Of a stretch of 64,000 nucleotides of DNA, positions 16,205-25,332 are shown piece by piece. Within the stretch, counting starts at the first letter, position 1, and the number at the start of each line of letters is the position of its first letter. The stretch is taken from contig PXRN01000026.1 of assembly GCA_003021045.1 (NCBI GenBank), positions 1 to 64,000 on the forward strand. The letters run 5' to 3'. A program made the translations under genes and the position numbers. The stretch comes from Halobacteriales archaeon QS_4_69_34. Its GTDB lineage: Archaea; Halobacteriota; Halobacteria; Halobacteriales; Halococcaceae. Below the pieces are notes generated by a model. That model searched no databases. It was not told the DNA's origin and saw only the letters and a list, made by a program, of their open reading frames with translations.

Positions 16205-16704
16205 GCGTCGCTCCCCGAGCCATTACCGACGCCGACGACCCGGGCTGTGCGCTGTCGTACTGTCGCTAAAAAAAGGCCGCGAAGCGGCTCGCGGCCCCAT
16301 CGTCGTCCGCTCGTTCGCTCGGCGTGCCCGAGGACTGCTGGCCGACGGTGTGGAAGCTACCCGTTCGGACGGGCGGCCCCCGTCCGGGGACGGCACATAT
16401 ACCGGAAACGGTTGCCCGTACCGTGGACGGCACGAGCGGCAGCGACCGCGGCGTATTCGTCGCCATTACCGGCCGAGCCTCCCGACGATCCGTTCGTTGC
16501 CAGTCACGACTCCGGGTAAGTCACCCCGTGTACTCCGTAGCACGGGCAGCATTCACGATAACACGAACGTATAGATGCGATCGGCTGCTAAGCGGTACCT
16601 ATCCGCACACGAACCCGTCCGTCTCGGGACCGAGCGGAGGTCACGCCGATGAATACGATCGAACCGCGTTTCGTCGTGTCCGCTCCCTCCCGGGGGTGGC
16701 GGCC
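16205..16704. other. Long leader/intergenic region before nirA, 500 bases
   Basis: Near its left end is A7 at 16268-16274 followed by a 7-bp stem (ggccgcg 16275-16281 / cgcggcc 16290-16296); read on the minus strand this is a hairpin followed by T7. AT-richer sequence around 16555-16575 (gataacacgaacgtatag) could hold the nirA promoter, which would leave a leader of more than 100 bases. I see no ORF with convincing coding character. Confidence 0.5.
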
Positions 16705-18429
16705 GTGAACACGGTCGAGCAGTGGAAACAGGAGAAACACCCGCTAGACGTCGTCGAGGACGTCCGCGAGTACGCCGCCGAAGAGCTGTCCTTCGCGGAG
16801 ATCGAGGCGCGCGCGGGCGACGGCGAGTGGGAGCGACTGAAGTGGGCCGGGATGTACGCCCACGGCCGGCAGGACGGCTACTTCATGCTCCGAACGAAGG
16901 TCCCAGGGGGGCACCTCACACCCGAGCAGGCCGCGGTGATCGGCGAGGTCGCCGACGAGTACGCCACCGCGCCCGCGGCCCACGGCGGCGAGAACCAGAA
17001 CCCGACCTGGGGGGACGCCTTCATGGACATCACCACCCGTCAGGACGTCCAGATGCACTGGATCGAGATCGAGGACGTCCCCGACATCTGGGCGCGCTAC
17101 GACGAGGTGGGGTTGACGACGATCCAGGGCTGTGGCGACTCCGCGCGGAACGTCTTGGGGTGTCCCGCGGCGGGTCTCACGGATCGGGAGTGCTTCGACG
17201 CCCAGCCCGTGGCGGACGCCGTCACGGACTTCTTCACGGAGAACCGCGAGTACGCGAACCTCCCGCGGAAGTTCAAGATGACCGTCACCGGCTGCCGGGA
17301 GGACTGCGCGCAGTCCCAGATCAACGACGTCGGGCTGACGCCCGCCCGGACGACCATCGACGGTGAGGTCTACTACGGCTTCCACGCCCGGGTGGGCGGC
17401 GGGCTCTCGGACGGCCCCCGGATGGCCTCGGATCTCGACGTGTTCGTCCGCCCCGAGGACGCAGTGGAGTTCTGCCGCGCGGTCGCCCAGGCGTTCAAGG
17501 AACTGGGCGACCGGCACAACCGCGGGGTCTGTCGGATGCGCTATCTCGTCGAGCAGATGGGCGTCGAGGCGTTCGAGAAGGCGGTTCGGGAGCGCTGTAC
17601 GGTCGACCTCCGCTCGCGGGGCGAGGACCTCACGGAAGGGTACACCGGCGACCACGTGGGAGTACACCCCCAGAAGCAGGACGGGCTCCGCTACGTCGGC
17701 TTCAACGTCATCGCGGGGCGGCTTGGCGGCGGGGAGTTCGCCGAGGCGGCCCGGGCAGCCGGACGATACGGCACCGAGGACGCCTCCGTCCGCCTCGCCA
17801 CGGACCAGAACTTCCTGATCACACACGTCCCCGCGGAGAACGTCGGGGACCTGCTGGACGAGCCGTTCGCTCGGGACTACCGGCCCGATCCTGGGCCGTT
17901 CTCCCGTGGTGCGGTCGGCTGTACCGGCAGCGAGTTCTGCACCTACGGCATCATCGAGACGAAAGACCGGGTGCGCCGGTGGGCGAAGGCGCTCGACCGC
18001 CGCATCGATACGCCCGACGACCTCGAGGTCGTCCGGATGCACATGTCGGGCTGTTCGGCGTCGTGTGCCCAGCCCCAGATCGCGGACGTCGGCTTCCGCG
18101 GCGAGACCGTCCAGATCGACGATCCCAAAGGCACCACGAACGAGGAGGGCGACAACATCACCGAGGGGATGGACGTCGGCCTCGGCGGCGCGCTCGGGGC
18201 GGACAACGAGTTCATCGACTGGGTCGAGACCGCCGTCCCCGCCACCGCCGTCGTCCCCGCCCTCGAGGCGCTGTTCGCGGCCTATACCGACGATCGCGAG
18301 GCCGGCGAGCGGCTCTACCAGTGGTGCCGGCGGGTCGACAACGATCGGCTCCGCTCGATCATGCAGCGCGCGGACGCGAACGTGTCCGGCGGCGTCGCTC
18401 ACGACCAAGAGGCGACGAGCGATGACTGA
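16705..18429 (+). CDS. nirA: Ferredoxin/F420-linked nitrite or sulfite reductase (siroheme)
   Basis: 574 aa with the two-repeat architecture of assimilatory siroheme reductases. The N-terminal half-domain includes PGGHLTPEQAAVIGEVADEY and TTRQDVQMHWIEIEDVPDIW. The first siroheme-binding repeat has TTIQGCGDSARNVLGCPAAG and FKMTVTGCREDCAQSQINDV. The second carries the cluster ligands C406-x5-C412 (GCTGSEFCTYG) and C450-x3-C454 (SGCSASCAQPQIADVGF). It should reduce nitrite to ammonia or sulfite to sulfide by six electrons; sequence alone does not decide which. GTG at 16705 begins MNTVEQWKQEKHPLDVVEDV, as in haloarchaeal homologs. Its end overlaps the FrhB-family gene by eight bases, implying one mRNA and a shared function. 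Confidence 0.9.
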   Translation: MNTVEQWKQEKHPLDVVEDVREYAAEELSFAEIEARAGDGEWERLKWAGMYAHGRQDGYFMLRTKVPGGHLTPEQAAVIGEVADEYATAPAAHGGENQNPTWGDAFMDITTRQDVQMHWIEIEDVPDIWARYDEVGLTTIQGCGDSARNVLGCPAAGLTDRECFDAQPVADAVTDFFTENREYANLPRKFKMTVTGCREDCAQSQINDVGLTPARTTIDGEVYYGFHARVGGGLSDGPRMASDLDVFVRPEDAVEFCRAVAQAFKELGDRHNRGVCRMRYLVEQMGVEAFEKAVRERCTVDLRSRGEDLTEGYTGDHVGVHPQKQDGLRYVGFNVIAGRLGGGEFAEAARAAGRYGTEDASVRLATDQNFLITHVPAENVGDLLDEPFARDYRPDPGPFSRGAVGCTGSEFCTYGIIETKDRVRRWAKALDRRIDTPDDLEVVRMHMSGCSASCAQPQIADVGFRGETVQIDDPKGTTNEEGDNITEGMDVGLGGALGADNEFIDWVETAVPATAVVPALEALFAAYTDDREAGERLYQWCRRVDNDRLRSIMQRADANVSGGVAHDQEATSDD

Positions 18430-20134
18430 ACACGAGCCGCGGCCGGAGGGAGGAGCCCGGAACGAGCGAGCGGCGAGCGATGAGCGGAGCGAGCCGCGAA
18501 CCACGAGCAGCGAGGCCCCGGCGGACGCCGCGCCGGAGCTGGCCGAAGACGGCTGGAGCGGCGACAGGACGGCCCCACTCCCCGGCGTCCCGAGCGTCGA
18601 GAAGGGGGGTTCGACCGTCCCGCCCGTGAGCGCCGTCCCGGCCACACCGCACGCAGAGGGAAATCACGTCGAGTTCTCCTCTGCCGACGAGCGTCCGGCG
18701 TCCGGGGGGAGTGGCGACGGTTGTGGCTGTGGAAGCGCCTGCGGCTGCGGCGGGACTGCGCGCGCCGAGGCAGTCGCGGACGGCGGCGCGACCCCTGCGA
18801 ACGTCGACTCGGAGGGGACTCTCGGCGATCTCACGTTCACCGAGCCGAAGGCCGACGCCAGCCAGGACGTCGACGACGGCGCGCCGGCCGAGCGGGTCGG
18901 CGTCCCCGACGGGGTGGAGCTGGACACGCCGGGGTACTCGATCCGTGCGGAGATGAACGACATCGAGACGCCGGACGAGAAGACGTGGTTCATGGAGCTC
19001 GACGAGGCAGTGATCGGGGACGACCGGTGTATCCAGTGTGGCACCTGCGTCGCCGCGTGTCCGTCGGATTCGATCGGCATCGGCGACGACGGCCTGCCGA
19101 AGCTGGTGAAGATGTGTACGGGCTGCTCGTTGTGCTGGGATTTCTGTCCCCGCGGCGGCCTCCGCTACGAGCGCCAGTGGAAGATCACGGGCGGCGAGGA
19201 CAACGCCTCGGGTGCCGGCGACCCCATTACCGAGTTCTCCGCGACGGTCGAAGAGGGCTGGCGCGAGAACGCCCAGGACGGCGGCGTCGTCACGTCGATT
19301 CTCATCCATCTGCTCGAAGCGGGCGAGATCGATGGCGCGCTGATCGCCACCGAGAGCGAGGAGGACCCGTGGAGAGCCGAGTCGTTCCTCGCAACCACCC
19401 CCGAGGAGCTGATCGAGAACGCGGGCAGCTTCTACAACCAGACGATGGCGCTCGGGAACCTCGACATCGGCCAGTGGGAGGACGAGCTCCCGAACGAGGA
19501 CCCCGAGGACCTCTCGCTGGCGCTCGTGGGCACGCCCTGCGAGATCGAGGGCATCCGCGCGCTCCGGGACTTCGAGTGGGACTACGCCAGCCAGGAGGCC
19601 GGTGTTCGCGCGGTGGAGTACACCATCGCGCTGATGTGCACGAAGAACTTCAATTACGAGCGGCTCATCGGCGAACAGCTCCAGGAAAAACGGGGCATCG
19701 ATCCCGCCGAGATCGGCAAGCTCGACGTGCTCCACGGGGAGATGATGGCCTACGGTCACGGCGGCGAACTCATGGTCGAGGAGGACGTCGAGGACTTCCA
19801 CGACGCCGCGCTCAAGGGCTGCGACGAGTGTGCGGACTTCACGGGCTACTGTGCGGACCTCACCGTCGGCTCCGTCGGCTCCAGCGAGGAGTACTCCTCG
19901 GTCATCGTCCGGACCAAGAAGGGGCTCGACGCTTGGGAGCTCGCTGCACCTGACCTCGACTATCACGACCTGGAGGACCGATCGGCCATCGGCGGTCTGC
20001 AGTCGTGGGACAAGAAGAAGGCCTTCGAGTCGCTGGAACGGCCGTTCGATCCCGACGCCCCGCGGTTCATCGACTACACCGACCACGCCGATCGGTACGA
20101 CACCGAGCGCAATCCGCACGAGGCAGACCACTGA
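18422..20134 (+). CDS. Coenzyme F420 hydrogenase/dehydrogenase beta-subunit (FrhB) family protein
   Basis: 570 aa. The ATG at 18422 lies within the last codons of nirA. Residues 1-150 are acidic, low-complexity and unusual, with a CGCGSACGCG cluster (C101, C103, C107, C109). Two [4Fe-4S] motifs follow: C203IQCGTCVAACP and C232TGCSLCWDFCP. The remainder is the FrhB domain (LALVGTPCEIEGIRALRDFE, CTKNFNYERLIGEQL, KGCDECADFTGYCADLTVGS), which binds FAD and oxidises or reduces F420. It is therefore the likely electron-input partner of the siroheme reductase: F420H2 to FAD to 2x[4Fe-4S] to siroheme. The extra N-terminal Cys cluster is not part of the known family and could bind metal or dock the reductase. 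Confidence 0.9.
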   Translation: MTEHEPRPEGGARNERAASDERSEPRTTSSEAPADAAPELAEDGWSGDRTAPLPGVPSVEKGGSTVPPVSAVPATPHAEGNHVEFSSADERPASGGSGDGCGCGSACGCGGTARAEAVADGGATPANVDSEGTLGDLTFTEPKADASQDVDDGAPAERVGVPDGVELDTPGYSIRAEMNDIETPDEKTWFMELDEAVIGDDRCIQCGTCVAACPSDSIGIGDDGLPKLVKMCTGCSLCWDFCPRGGLRYERQWKITGGEDNASGAGDPITEFSATVEEGWRENAQDGGVVTSILIHLLEAGEIDGALIATESEEDPWRAESFLATTPEELIENAGSFYNQTMALGNLDIGQWEDELPNEDPEDLSLALVGTPCEIEGIRALRDFEWDYASQEAGVRAVEYTIALMCTKNFNYERLIGEQLQEKRGIDPAEIGKLDVLHGEMMAYGHGGELMVEEDVEDFHDAALKGCDECADFTGYCADLTVGSVGSSEEYSSVIVRTKKGLDAWELAAPDLDYHDLEDRSAIGGLQSWDKKKAFESLERPFDPDAPRFIDYTDHADRYDTERNPHEADH

Positions 20135-20195
20135 GCCGCCCGTGGCTGGGTGACGCTGGATCGCGGCGTCGGACTCCACCCGGGGCCCACACCGC

Positions 20196-21644
20196 TCAGT
20201 CGCCGGCGGGCACGCTCGGCGTGTCGACCAGCGGCGTTCCGTCGGCCTCCGGCCCGAGCGTCGGCCCGAACGGCGGGTCGTCGGGGTCGATCGCCCGGCG
20301 CTCGCGGTAGTCCGTCGAGCGCTCGACGGGCGTGCGCCCAATCGCCGTCACGAGGTCGACGTACTCCGCGACGCTGCGGAACTCGCCGAACCCGCCGCCG
20401 GCGCGCTTGGTGATCTCCTCGGAGAGGATCGTCCCCATGAGGTCGTTCGCGCCACACGAGAGCATCTTCAGCCCCTGTTCGTCGCCGTACTTGACCCAGC
20501 TCGACTGGATGTTTCGGACGTTGTCGAGGAACAGTCTGGAGACCGCGATCATCAGCTCGTCCTCGTCGGCGGTCGCACCCGCCTCGGCCATGCCCCGGTC
20601 GTTCAAGGGCGTGTCGTGGTGGACGAACGAAAGGGGGACGAACTCCGTGATCGCACCCGTCCTGTCCTGGAGGGCGCGCACCCGTTCGAGGTGCATGACG
20701 CGGTGCATCTCGTTTTCGACGTGACCGTACATGATCGTCGCCGTCGTCTCCAATCCCACGGCGGCCGCACCTGCCATCGCGTCGAGCCAGCCCCGGGTGT
20801 CGATCTTCGCGGGACAGATCACCTCCCTGACTTCGTCGACGAGGATTTCGGCGGCCGTCCCCGGAACCGTATCGAGGCCAGCGTCGGCGAGCCGACCGTA
20901 GACCGCCTCGTAGGACCAGTCGGTCCCGCGCCGGGCGTGGGCGGCCTCCTCGGGCGTCATCGAGTGGACGTGGACGCCGCCGACGTTCATGGCCGCGATC
21001 TGCTCGACGTAGGTCCCGGGGTCCGTTCGATACTGCTCGGGCGGCTTGTAGTTCAGGCCGGTGGCGTCGGGGTCGGTCCCGCTCGCGGTTCCGGTCGCAG
21101 TTCCGCCGGCGGCCGCTTCGAGGATCGCGCGGTGGGCCTCGTCGAGCGCGAACGCCGGGTGGAGCCCCGAGACCGAACAGACCTCGTAGATGCCCCGTTC
21201 GACCGCATCGCGGACGATCTCCCGGGACTCGGTGGGCGTCTTCGTGAACCCGTCGTGGTCGCTGCCGTCGCCGGTCGGGCCGCCCGTGTGGCCGGTCGGC
21301 GGATCGTCCTCGAACCCGGTCGCGGGGTCCTTGAAGTTACAGAACAGACAGCCCGTGTTGCACGCGGTGGTGACGTTGTTGTTCAGGTTGGCGACGAACG
21401 TCACGTCCTCGCCGACAGTCTCGGCCCGTCGGCGGTCGGCGGCTTCGAGGACGCGTTCTTTCCGGCGGGGGTCGATACCCTCGAACTCCGTACCCGTGCT
21501 GATGAGCTCGACGCCGTCGGCCACCGAGAGTCGATCGCCGCTTCGGGCCTTCTCCAGCGCGTTCTCGAAGGACTGGTCGGTCGCCGGCCGGTGCTCGAAG
21601 TCGAACCGGTCGCGGGGGACGTTCGTCGGGCGATGCCGGCCCAT
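20196..21644 (-). CDS. cofH: 7,8-didemethyl-8-hydroxy-5-deazariboflavin synthase, CofH subunit
   Basis: 482 aa radical SAM protein. TTACNTGCLFCNFKDPATGF contains C95-x3-C99-x2-C102. VHVHSMTPEEAAHARRG, ICPAKIDTRGWLDAMAGAA, TATIMYGHVE and EFVPLSFVHHDTPLNDRGMA are CofH signatures. It condenses a tyrosine-derived fragment with the ribityl pyrimidine, the step before CofG. Two Gly/Thr/Asp-rich insertions (about residues 112-128 and 176-192) are haloarchaeal decoration. It is convergent with the nirA-frhB pair, 61 bases away, and completes the CofG/CofH pair within this neighbourhood. Confidence 0.95.
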   Translation of the reverse strand: MGRHRPTNVPRDRFDFEHRPATDQSFENALEKARSGDRLSVADGVELISTGTEFEGIDPRRKERVLEAADRRRAETVGEDVTFVANLNNNVTTACNTGCLFCNFKDPATGFEDDPPTGHTGGPTGDGSDHDGFTKTPTESREIVRDAVERGIYEVCSVSGLHPAFALDEAHRAILEAAAGGTATGTASGTDPDATGLNYKPPEQYRTDPGTYVEQIAAMNVGGVHVHSMTPEEAAHARRGTDWSYEAVYGRLADAGLDTVPGTAAEILVDEVREVICPAKIDTRGWLDAMAGAAAVGLETTATIMYGHVENEMHRVMHLERVRALQDRTGAITEFVPLSFVHHDTPLNDRGMAEAGATADEDELMIAVSRLFLDNVRNIQSSWVKYGDEQGLKMLSCGANDLMGTILSEEITKRAGGGFGEFRSVAEYVDLVTAIGRTPVERSTDYRERRAIDPDDPPFGPTLGPEADGTPLVDTPSVPAGD

Positions 21645-21773
21645 TGCCCGTAGTCGAGAGCCCGGCCGTATAACCGCGTCGCCAACCCGTGGCGGCCCGG
21701 CGGGAGACGGAAACCGCGGTTGAACGCTCCGGCCGAGCGCGGCCGGAGACGTCCAGCTCGTCGGAAGGTCACG

Positions 21774-22142
21774 TCACTGTTCGGATGGGCCCCGATCCTC
21801 GACCCACCGCAGCAGCGGCAACAGCAGCTCGCAGAGCTCCTCGCCGTCGGTCGTCAGGTCGTACTCGACCCGCGGAGGGATCTCGGCGTACCGCTCGCGC
21901 GCGAGCATCCCCGCCTCGGTCAGCTCGTTGAGCCGCGTCGAGAGCGTCGAGCTGCTCACCTCGCCGAACGTCGCCTCGATCTCGCCGTACCTGACGGGCC
22001 GGAGCGTACCGACGACGCAGATCACCTGGATCGCGTAGTTCCGGCTGAGCAGATCCATCACGCCGCCGAGCGGGCAGTAGCAGGTGCGGTCCTCGGAAGC
22101 TGCGTCCACGCCCTCGGCCGTCGCTCGAGCGTTCTCGGACAT
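21774..22142 (-). CDS. HxlR-family winged-helix transcription regulator
   Basis: 122 aa. After a 20-residue acidic tail, CYCPLGGVMDLLSRNYAIQV starts the HxlR winged helix; RYGEIEATFGEVSSSTLSTR and LNELTEAGMLARERYAEIPP, then VEYDLTTDGEEL, are the recognition helix and wing. C21 and C23 sit at the position where redox-sensing HxlR proteins carry their reactive Cys; C42 is buried in the first helix. It is transcribed divergently from the MerB-like gene with 76 bases between starts, so it probably controls that gene and itself. Confidence 0.88.
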   Translation of the reverse strand: MSENARATAEGVDAASEDRTCYCPLGGVMDLLSRNYAIQVICVVGTLRPVRYGEIEATFGEVSSSTLSTRLNELTEAGMLARERYAEIPPRVEYDLTTDGEELCELLLPLLRWVEDRGPSEQ

Positions 22143-22186
22143 GGGTTCGATCGAGCGGAGTTGCTCCGATACTTCGGCCTCGACAG

Positions 22187-22192
22187 TATAAA
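22187..22192 (+). promoter_or_regulatory. TATA box of the MerB-like gene
   Basis: TATAAA lies 27-32 bases before the ATG at 22219, within the 76-base divergent HxlR/MerB-like region where a regulator site is expected. Confidence 0.55.
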
Positions 22193-22218
22193 CACTTCGA
22201 CTCTAACGGTAACGGTGT

Positions 22219-22854
22219 ATGTCGGACCAAGCCTGCGACTGCTGTAGGTCGACGACCGTACGGACGACCGAACCCGCGTCCCACGACCGCTGGCTCGTCG
22301 GCCGCCCGGTGAGGGACGCACCGCTCCCGCAAGCGGTGGGGAGAAACGTGGGCCGGCTCCTCGGTGAGGAGCCGGTCGACACGCTCGCCGGCTTCGTTGT
22401 GGCTATCCGCGACGCGACCGGCGGGGGGTCCCTCGCTGTCGACGATCTCTGTCACGCCGCGACGGAGACGCCCCACCGTGCCGCGATGGACGGCGAGGGC
22501 TACTTCTTCCAGTGTTTCTACGACGGGGTAGCGCTCGCGCACCTCGCTGACGAATCGGTCGAGATCCGTACCGAGAGCCCCGCGGGCGAGCCGGTCGAGA
22601 TGCGGGCCTCGCCCGACGGCACCGTCGACGTCACGCCACCGGACGCGGCCGTGTCCTTCGGCGTCGCTGCCGATGGGGACGCGCCCCGCTCTGCCGACCC
22701 GACTCCGGAGGAGGTATACGGGGCCATCTGTCCGTACGTGAAGGCGTTCCCCTCACGGGAGGCCTACGACCGCTGGGCCGAGAGCATCGACGTCGCCACG
22801 GTCGGTCTGCCCCTCGCGGCCGGCGTGCCGATCGCCGCTGCCCTCGCGGAGTAA
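22219..22854 (+). CDS. merB: Alkylmercury lyase (MerB)-like protein
   Basis: 211 aa. GYFFQCFYDGVALAHLADES places C99 and D102, and YGAICPYVKAFPSREAYDRW places C171. These correspond to the catalytic Cys-x-x-Asp and second Cys (C96, D99, C159) of organomercurial lyase, which protonolyses carbon-mercury bonds. DTLAGFVVAIRDATGG and VDVTPPDAAVSFG fill the MerB fold. The N-terminus has additional Cys (MSDQACDCC). No MerA reductase or transporter adjoins it, so the physiological substrate may be mercury compounds or something else; many haloarchaeal MerB-like proteins are untested. A divergent HxlR regulator with paired Cys suggests thiol-reactive stress control. Confidence 0.78.
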   Translation: MSDQACDCCRSTTVRTTEPASHDRWLVGRPVRDAPLPQAVGRNVGRLLGEEPVDTLAGFVVAIRDATGGGSLAVDDLCHAATETPHRAAMDGEGYFFQCFYDGVALAHLADESVEIRTESPAGEPVEMRASPDGTVDVTPPDAAVSFGVAADGDAPRSADPTPEEVYGAICPYVKAFPSREAYDRWAESIDVATVGLPLAAGVPIAAALAE

Positions 22855-22968
22855 TGGCTCGACAGCGGTGTGCTATCCGGTTCGATTCGCCCGTTCGACC
22901 GGAACGCGGACGATGTCCGAGCGCGGGACGAACGGAACCGGCTTATCCGGTCGCCCGGAACCGGGGCC

Positions 22969-23988
22969 ATGACCAGCGTCAAGCAGTTCCGCGTCACCGA
23001 GCCGGCGACGCCCGAGCGCCTCGGCCGCGGTGCGTTCGTCTTCACCGACGCCTACTCGGTGTTCGACTGGGGACCGATGCCCGACGCCATCCCGAACAAG
23101 GGTGCGAGCCTCTGTACGATGGGCGCACACAGCTTCGAGGCGCTCGAAGCCCGGGGCGTCCCCACTCACTACCGCGGCGTGGTCGAGAACGGCTCCGTGG
23201 TGGGACTCGACGACGCCGGCGATCCCCCCCGCGAGATGGCGATCGACCTGACGCAGGTGCCCGACCTCCCCCACGAGGGCCGCGCGTACGACTACGACGC
23301 CTTCTACGACGCGGCGGGGGAGAACTACCTGATTCCCTTGGAGGTCGTCTTCCGGAACTCGGTTCCGGTGGGGTCGAGCCTGCGCTCGCGGGCCACGCCC
23401 GGCGATGTCGGCCTCGATAGGGAGACGTGGCCCGACGAGCCCGTCGCGCTCCCCGAGCCGGTGATCGAGTTCTCGACGAAGTTCGAGGAGGCCGATCGGT
23501 ATCTCGACCGGGGGGAAGCCGACCGGATCGCCGGCCGGGCCGGCCTCGACGACCTCGAAACCCTCGCCCGGACGGTGAACGACGTCGTGACCGAGCGTGC
23601 GGAAACCGGGGGACTCGTCCACGAGGACGGCAAGATCGAGTGTCTCTACCACGCTGGCGAGGTGCGCGTCGCGGACGTGGTCGGCACGTTCGACGAGAAC
23701 CGCTTCGCCTCCAACGGGCGGGAGGTGTCGAAGGAGGTGCTCCGCCAGTACCACAAGCGCGCCCAGCCCGAGTGGGTCGAGGCCGTCGCGGCCGCAAAGC
23801 GGGAAGCGAGCGATCGTGACGTCGCGGACTGGCGAGCACTCTGTAAACGCGACCCCCGGCCACTTCCCGAGAGGGTGGTGGCGGCCGCCCGCGACCTCTA
23901 TGCGGCGGGGGCGAACGCCTACGTCGACCGCGAACTGTTCGACGCGCCCGCGCTCGGCGAAGCGGTAGAAAGGGTGCGCGAGCTCTGA
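22969..23988 (+). CDS. purC: Phosphoribosylaminoimidazole-succinocarboxamide synthase
   Basis: 339 aa ATP-grasp-like SAICAR synthetase. [75 protein letters not shown] and [20 protein letters not shown], then [12 protein letters not shown], match the archaeal long form of PurC. It joins CAIR and aspartate in purine synthesis. A cttatcc box about 28 bases upstream supports the ATG. It is convergent with purU just downstream, and purS and purQ lie about 3.4 kb further on, so purine genes are loosely grouped here. Confidence 0.95.
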   Translation: MTSVKQFRVTEPATPERLGRGAFVFTDAYSVFDWGPMPDAIPNKGASLCTMGAHSFEALEARGVPTHYRGVVENGSVVGLDDAGDPPREMAIDLTQVPDLPHEGRAYDYDAFYDAAGENYLIPLEVVFRNSVPVGSSLRSRATPGDVGLDRETWPDEPVALPEPVIEFSTKFEEADRYLDRGEADRIAGRAGLDDLETLARTVNDVVTERAETGGLVHEDGKIECLYHAGEVRVADVVGTFDENRFASNGREVSKEVLRQYHKRAQPEWVEAVAAAKREASDRDVADWRALCKRDPRPLPERVVAAARDLYAAGANAYVDRELFDAPALGEAVERVREL

Positions 23989-23992
23989 GCCA

Positions 23993-24958
23993 TCAGTCCT
24001 CGCCCGCCTCGGCCGGCCGTGCCGTCCGATCGACCGGCGCCGTCGGGTTCAGCGCCTCGACCTCCGGCGGGAGGCCGAGCCGGGCGTCGCCTTCGCCGGC
24101 CTCGCGCAGGCGCGTCCGACCGCGGTGGACGGCGAGGGCGTCCTCGAGGTGGAGTCGGACGGCCTCGACGAGGGCATCGACTTCGAGGGGTTGGCCGCGG
24201 CGTTCGAGCGCCTCGACGCCTGCGTCGTCGGGCACGTCGAACGCCCGCTGGACGATGATCGGTCCCTGATCGAGGTCCATCGTGACGTAGTGGGCGGTGA
24301 CGCCCGCGATGCGGACGCCCGCCTCGATCGCCTGCCGGTAGGCCTCCGCGCCCGGAAACGAGGGCAACAGGGAGGGGTGGACGTTGATGATGCGGTCCTC
24401 GTAGCGAAAGACCACGTTCGGGCTCAAGATGCGCATGTAGCGCGCGAGCACCACGAGGTCGACCGCGTGCTCGTCCAAGATGTCGAGCAGCCACTCCTCG
24501 TCCGGATTCCCGGACGCGTCACCGATATCGTAGAAGGGGATCCCCTCGCGCTCGGCGATCCCCGCGAGGTCGTCGTGGTTACCGACGACGACGCTGATCT
24601 CCGCGTCGAGTGCGCCCGACTTCCAGGCGTCGAGGAGCGCTTCGAAGCAGTGTGACTCCCGCGTGACGAGCACGGCCAGCCGGCTCACCGCGCGATCGGC
24701 CGGGAACCGCACTTGGATGTCGAGGTCGAGGTCGGCCCCGAGGGAGGCGAGGGACTCCCGGAGCTCGCTCTCGGTGACGGTCATCCCGCTCGCGTCGACG
24801 TGCATCGTCATCCGGAAGACGCCCTCCCTGACCGCCTGATCGAGGTCCTCGATGTTGACGCCGCGCTCGAATAGGAGCGAGGTAATCCGGGCGATCAGTC
24901 CCGTGTCGTCCTCGCCGACCACCGTGATCTCGGTGAAGTCGCTGGTCACCGTTTCCAC
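23993..24958 (-). CDS. purU: Formyltetrahydrofolate deformylase
   Basis: 321 aa. Residues 8-85 form an ACT domain (TEITVVGEDDTGLIARITSL). The catalytic formyltransferase-like domain follows with VLVTRESHCFEALLDAWKSG, RYMRILSPNVVFRYEDRIIN, NVHPSLLPSFPGAEAYRQAI (Asn-His-Pro-Ser) and GVTAHYVTMDLDQGPIIVQR (His and Asp of the catalytic triad). It hydrolyses 10-formyl-THF to formate, supplying formate-dependent purine steps. Homologs usually end near residue 290; the last 30 residues here are acidic and probably disordered. Confidence 0.93.
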   Translation of the reverse strand: METVTSDFTEITVVGEDDTGLIARITSLLFERGVNIEDLDQAVREGVFRMTMHVDASGMTVTESELRESLASLGADLDLDIQVRFPADRAVSRLAVLVTRESHCFEALLDAWKSGALDAEISVVVGNHDDLAGIAEREGIPFYDIGDASGNPDEEWLLDILDEHAVDLVVLARYMRILSPNVVFRYEDRIINVHPSLLPSFPGAEAYRQAIEAGVRIAGVTAHYVTMDLDQGPIIVQRAFDVPDDAGVEALERRGQPLEVDALVEAVRLHLEDALAVHRGRTRLREAGEGDARLGLPPEVEALNPTAPVDRTARPAEAGED

Positions 24959-25332
24959 TCAGCAGGCGCTCGTTTTCGTCCACGTCGTTCATCGCGGCCG
25001 CCTCCGCCGCGCCGGGGGAAAAACTCTCTCGCTCGACGCCGAGCCGTGCTCGCGCCTACGCGACGGGCGCGGACGGGACGCGAACGAGGCCCCGGTTCCT
25101 CCTTCCTCGCACGTCGGGTGTGCTTGTCTTCGCGGCGGCCCGGACGGCCGATCCGACAGCAGGTGCCGATCGCCGGATCGGGCGACCACCCCCGTCACGT
25201 AAAGCGGTTCGATAGACTAAAAGAGCCACTTTACCCTAGCGAGGAGTTATTACCGGTCGGCGAGACGGGGCGTTCCAGTTCCGTACATGGTTGCACGGGC
25301 CGATGCGACGCGACCGGAGGGACGAGCGCGCG
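24959..25332. other. Intergenic, 374 bases (promoter of the HTH membrane regulator)
   Basis: Divergent upstream region between purU (minus) and the winged-helix regulator (plus). AT-richer sequence with tttaccctagcgaggagttatta lies around 25228-25252 and may be promoter. No ORF or RNA is recognised. Confidence 0.5.

Noticed and set aside
16268-16296. Rho-independent terminator for cofG
   Set aside because: The T-run side of the hairpin faces the minus strand, opposite to cofG, and no minus-strand gene ends there.
16266-16466. A 66-codon minus-strand gene in the nirA leader region
   Set aside because: Composition looks like random GC-rich frame, it ends inside the A/T run, and it has no recognisable motif.
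16705-18429. NirA as a dissimilatory sulfite reductase or as a single-chain Fsr
   Set aside because: The architecture is the two-repeat assimilatory type with C406/C412 and C450/C454 ligands, and the F420-binding part is encoded by a separate overlapping gene.
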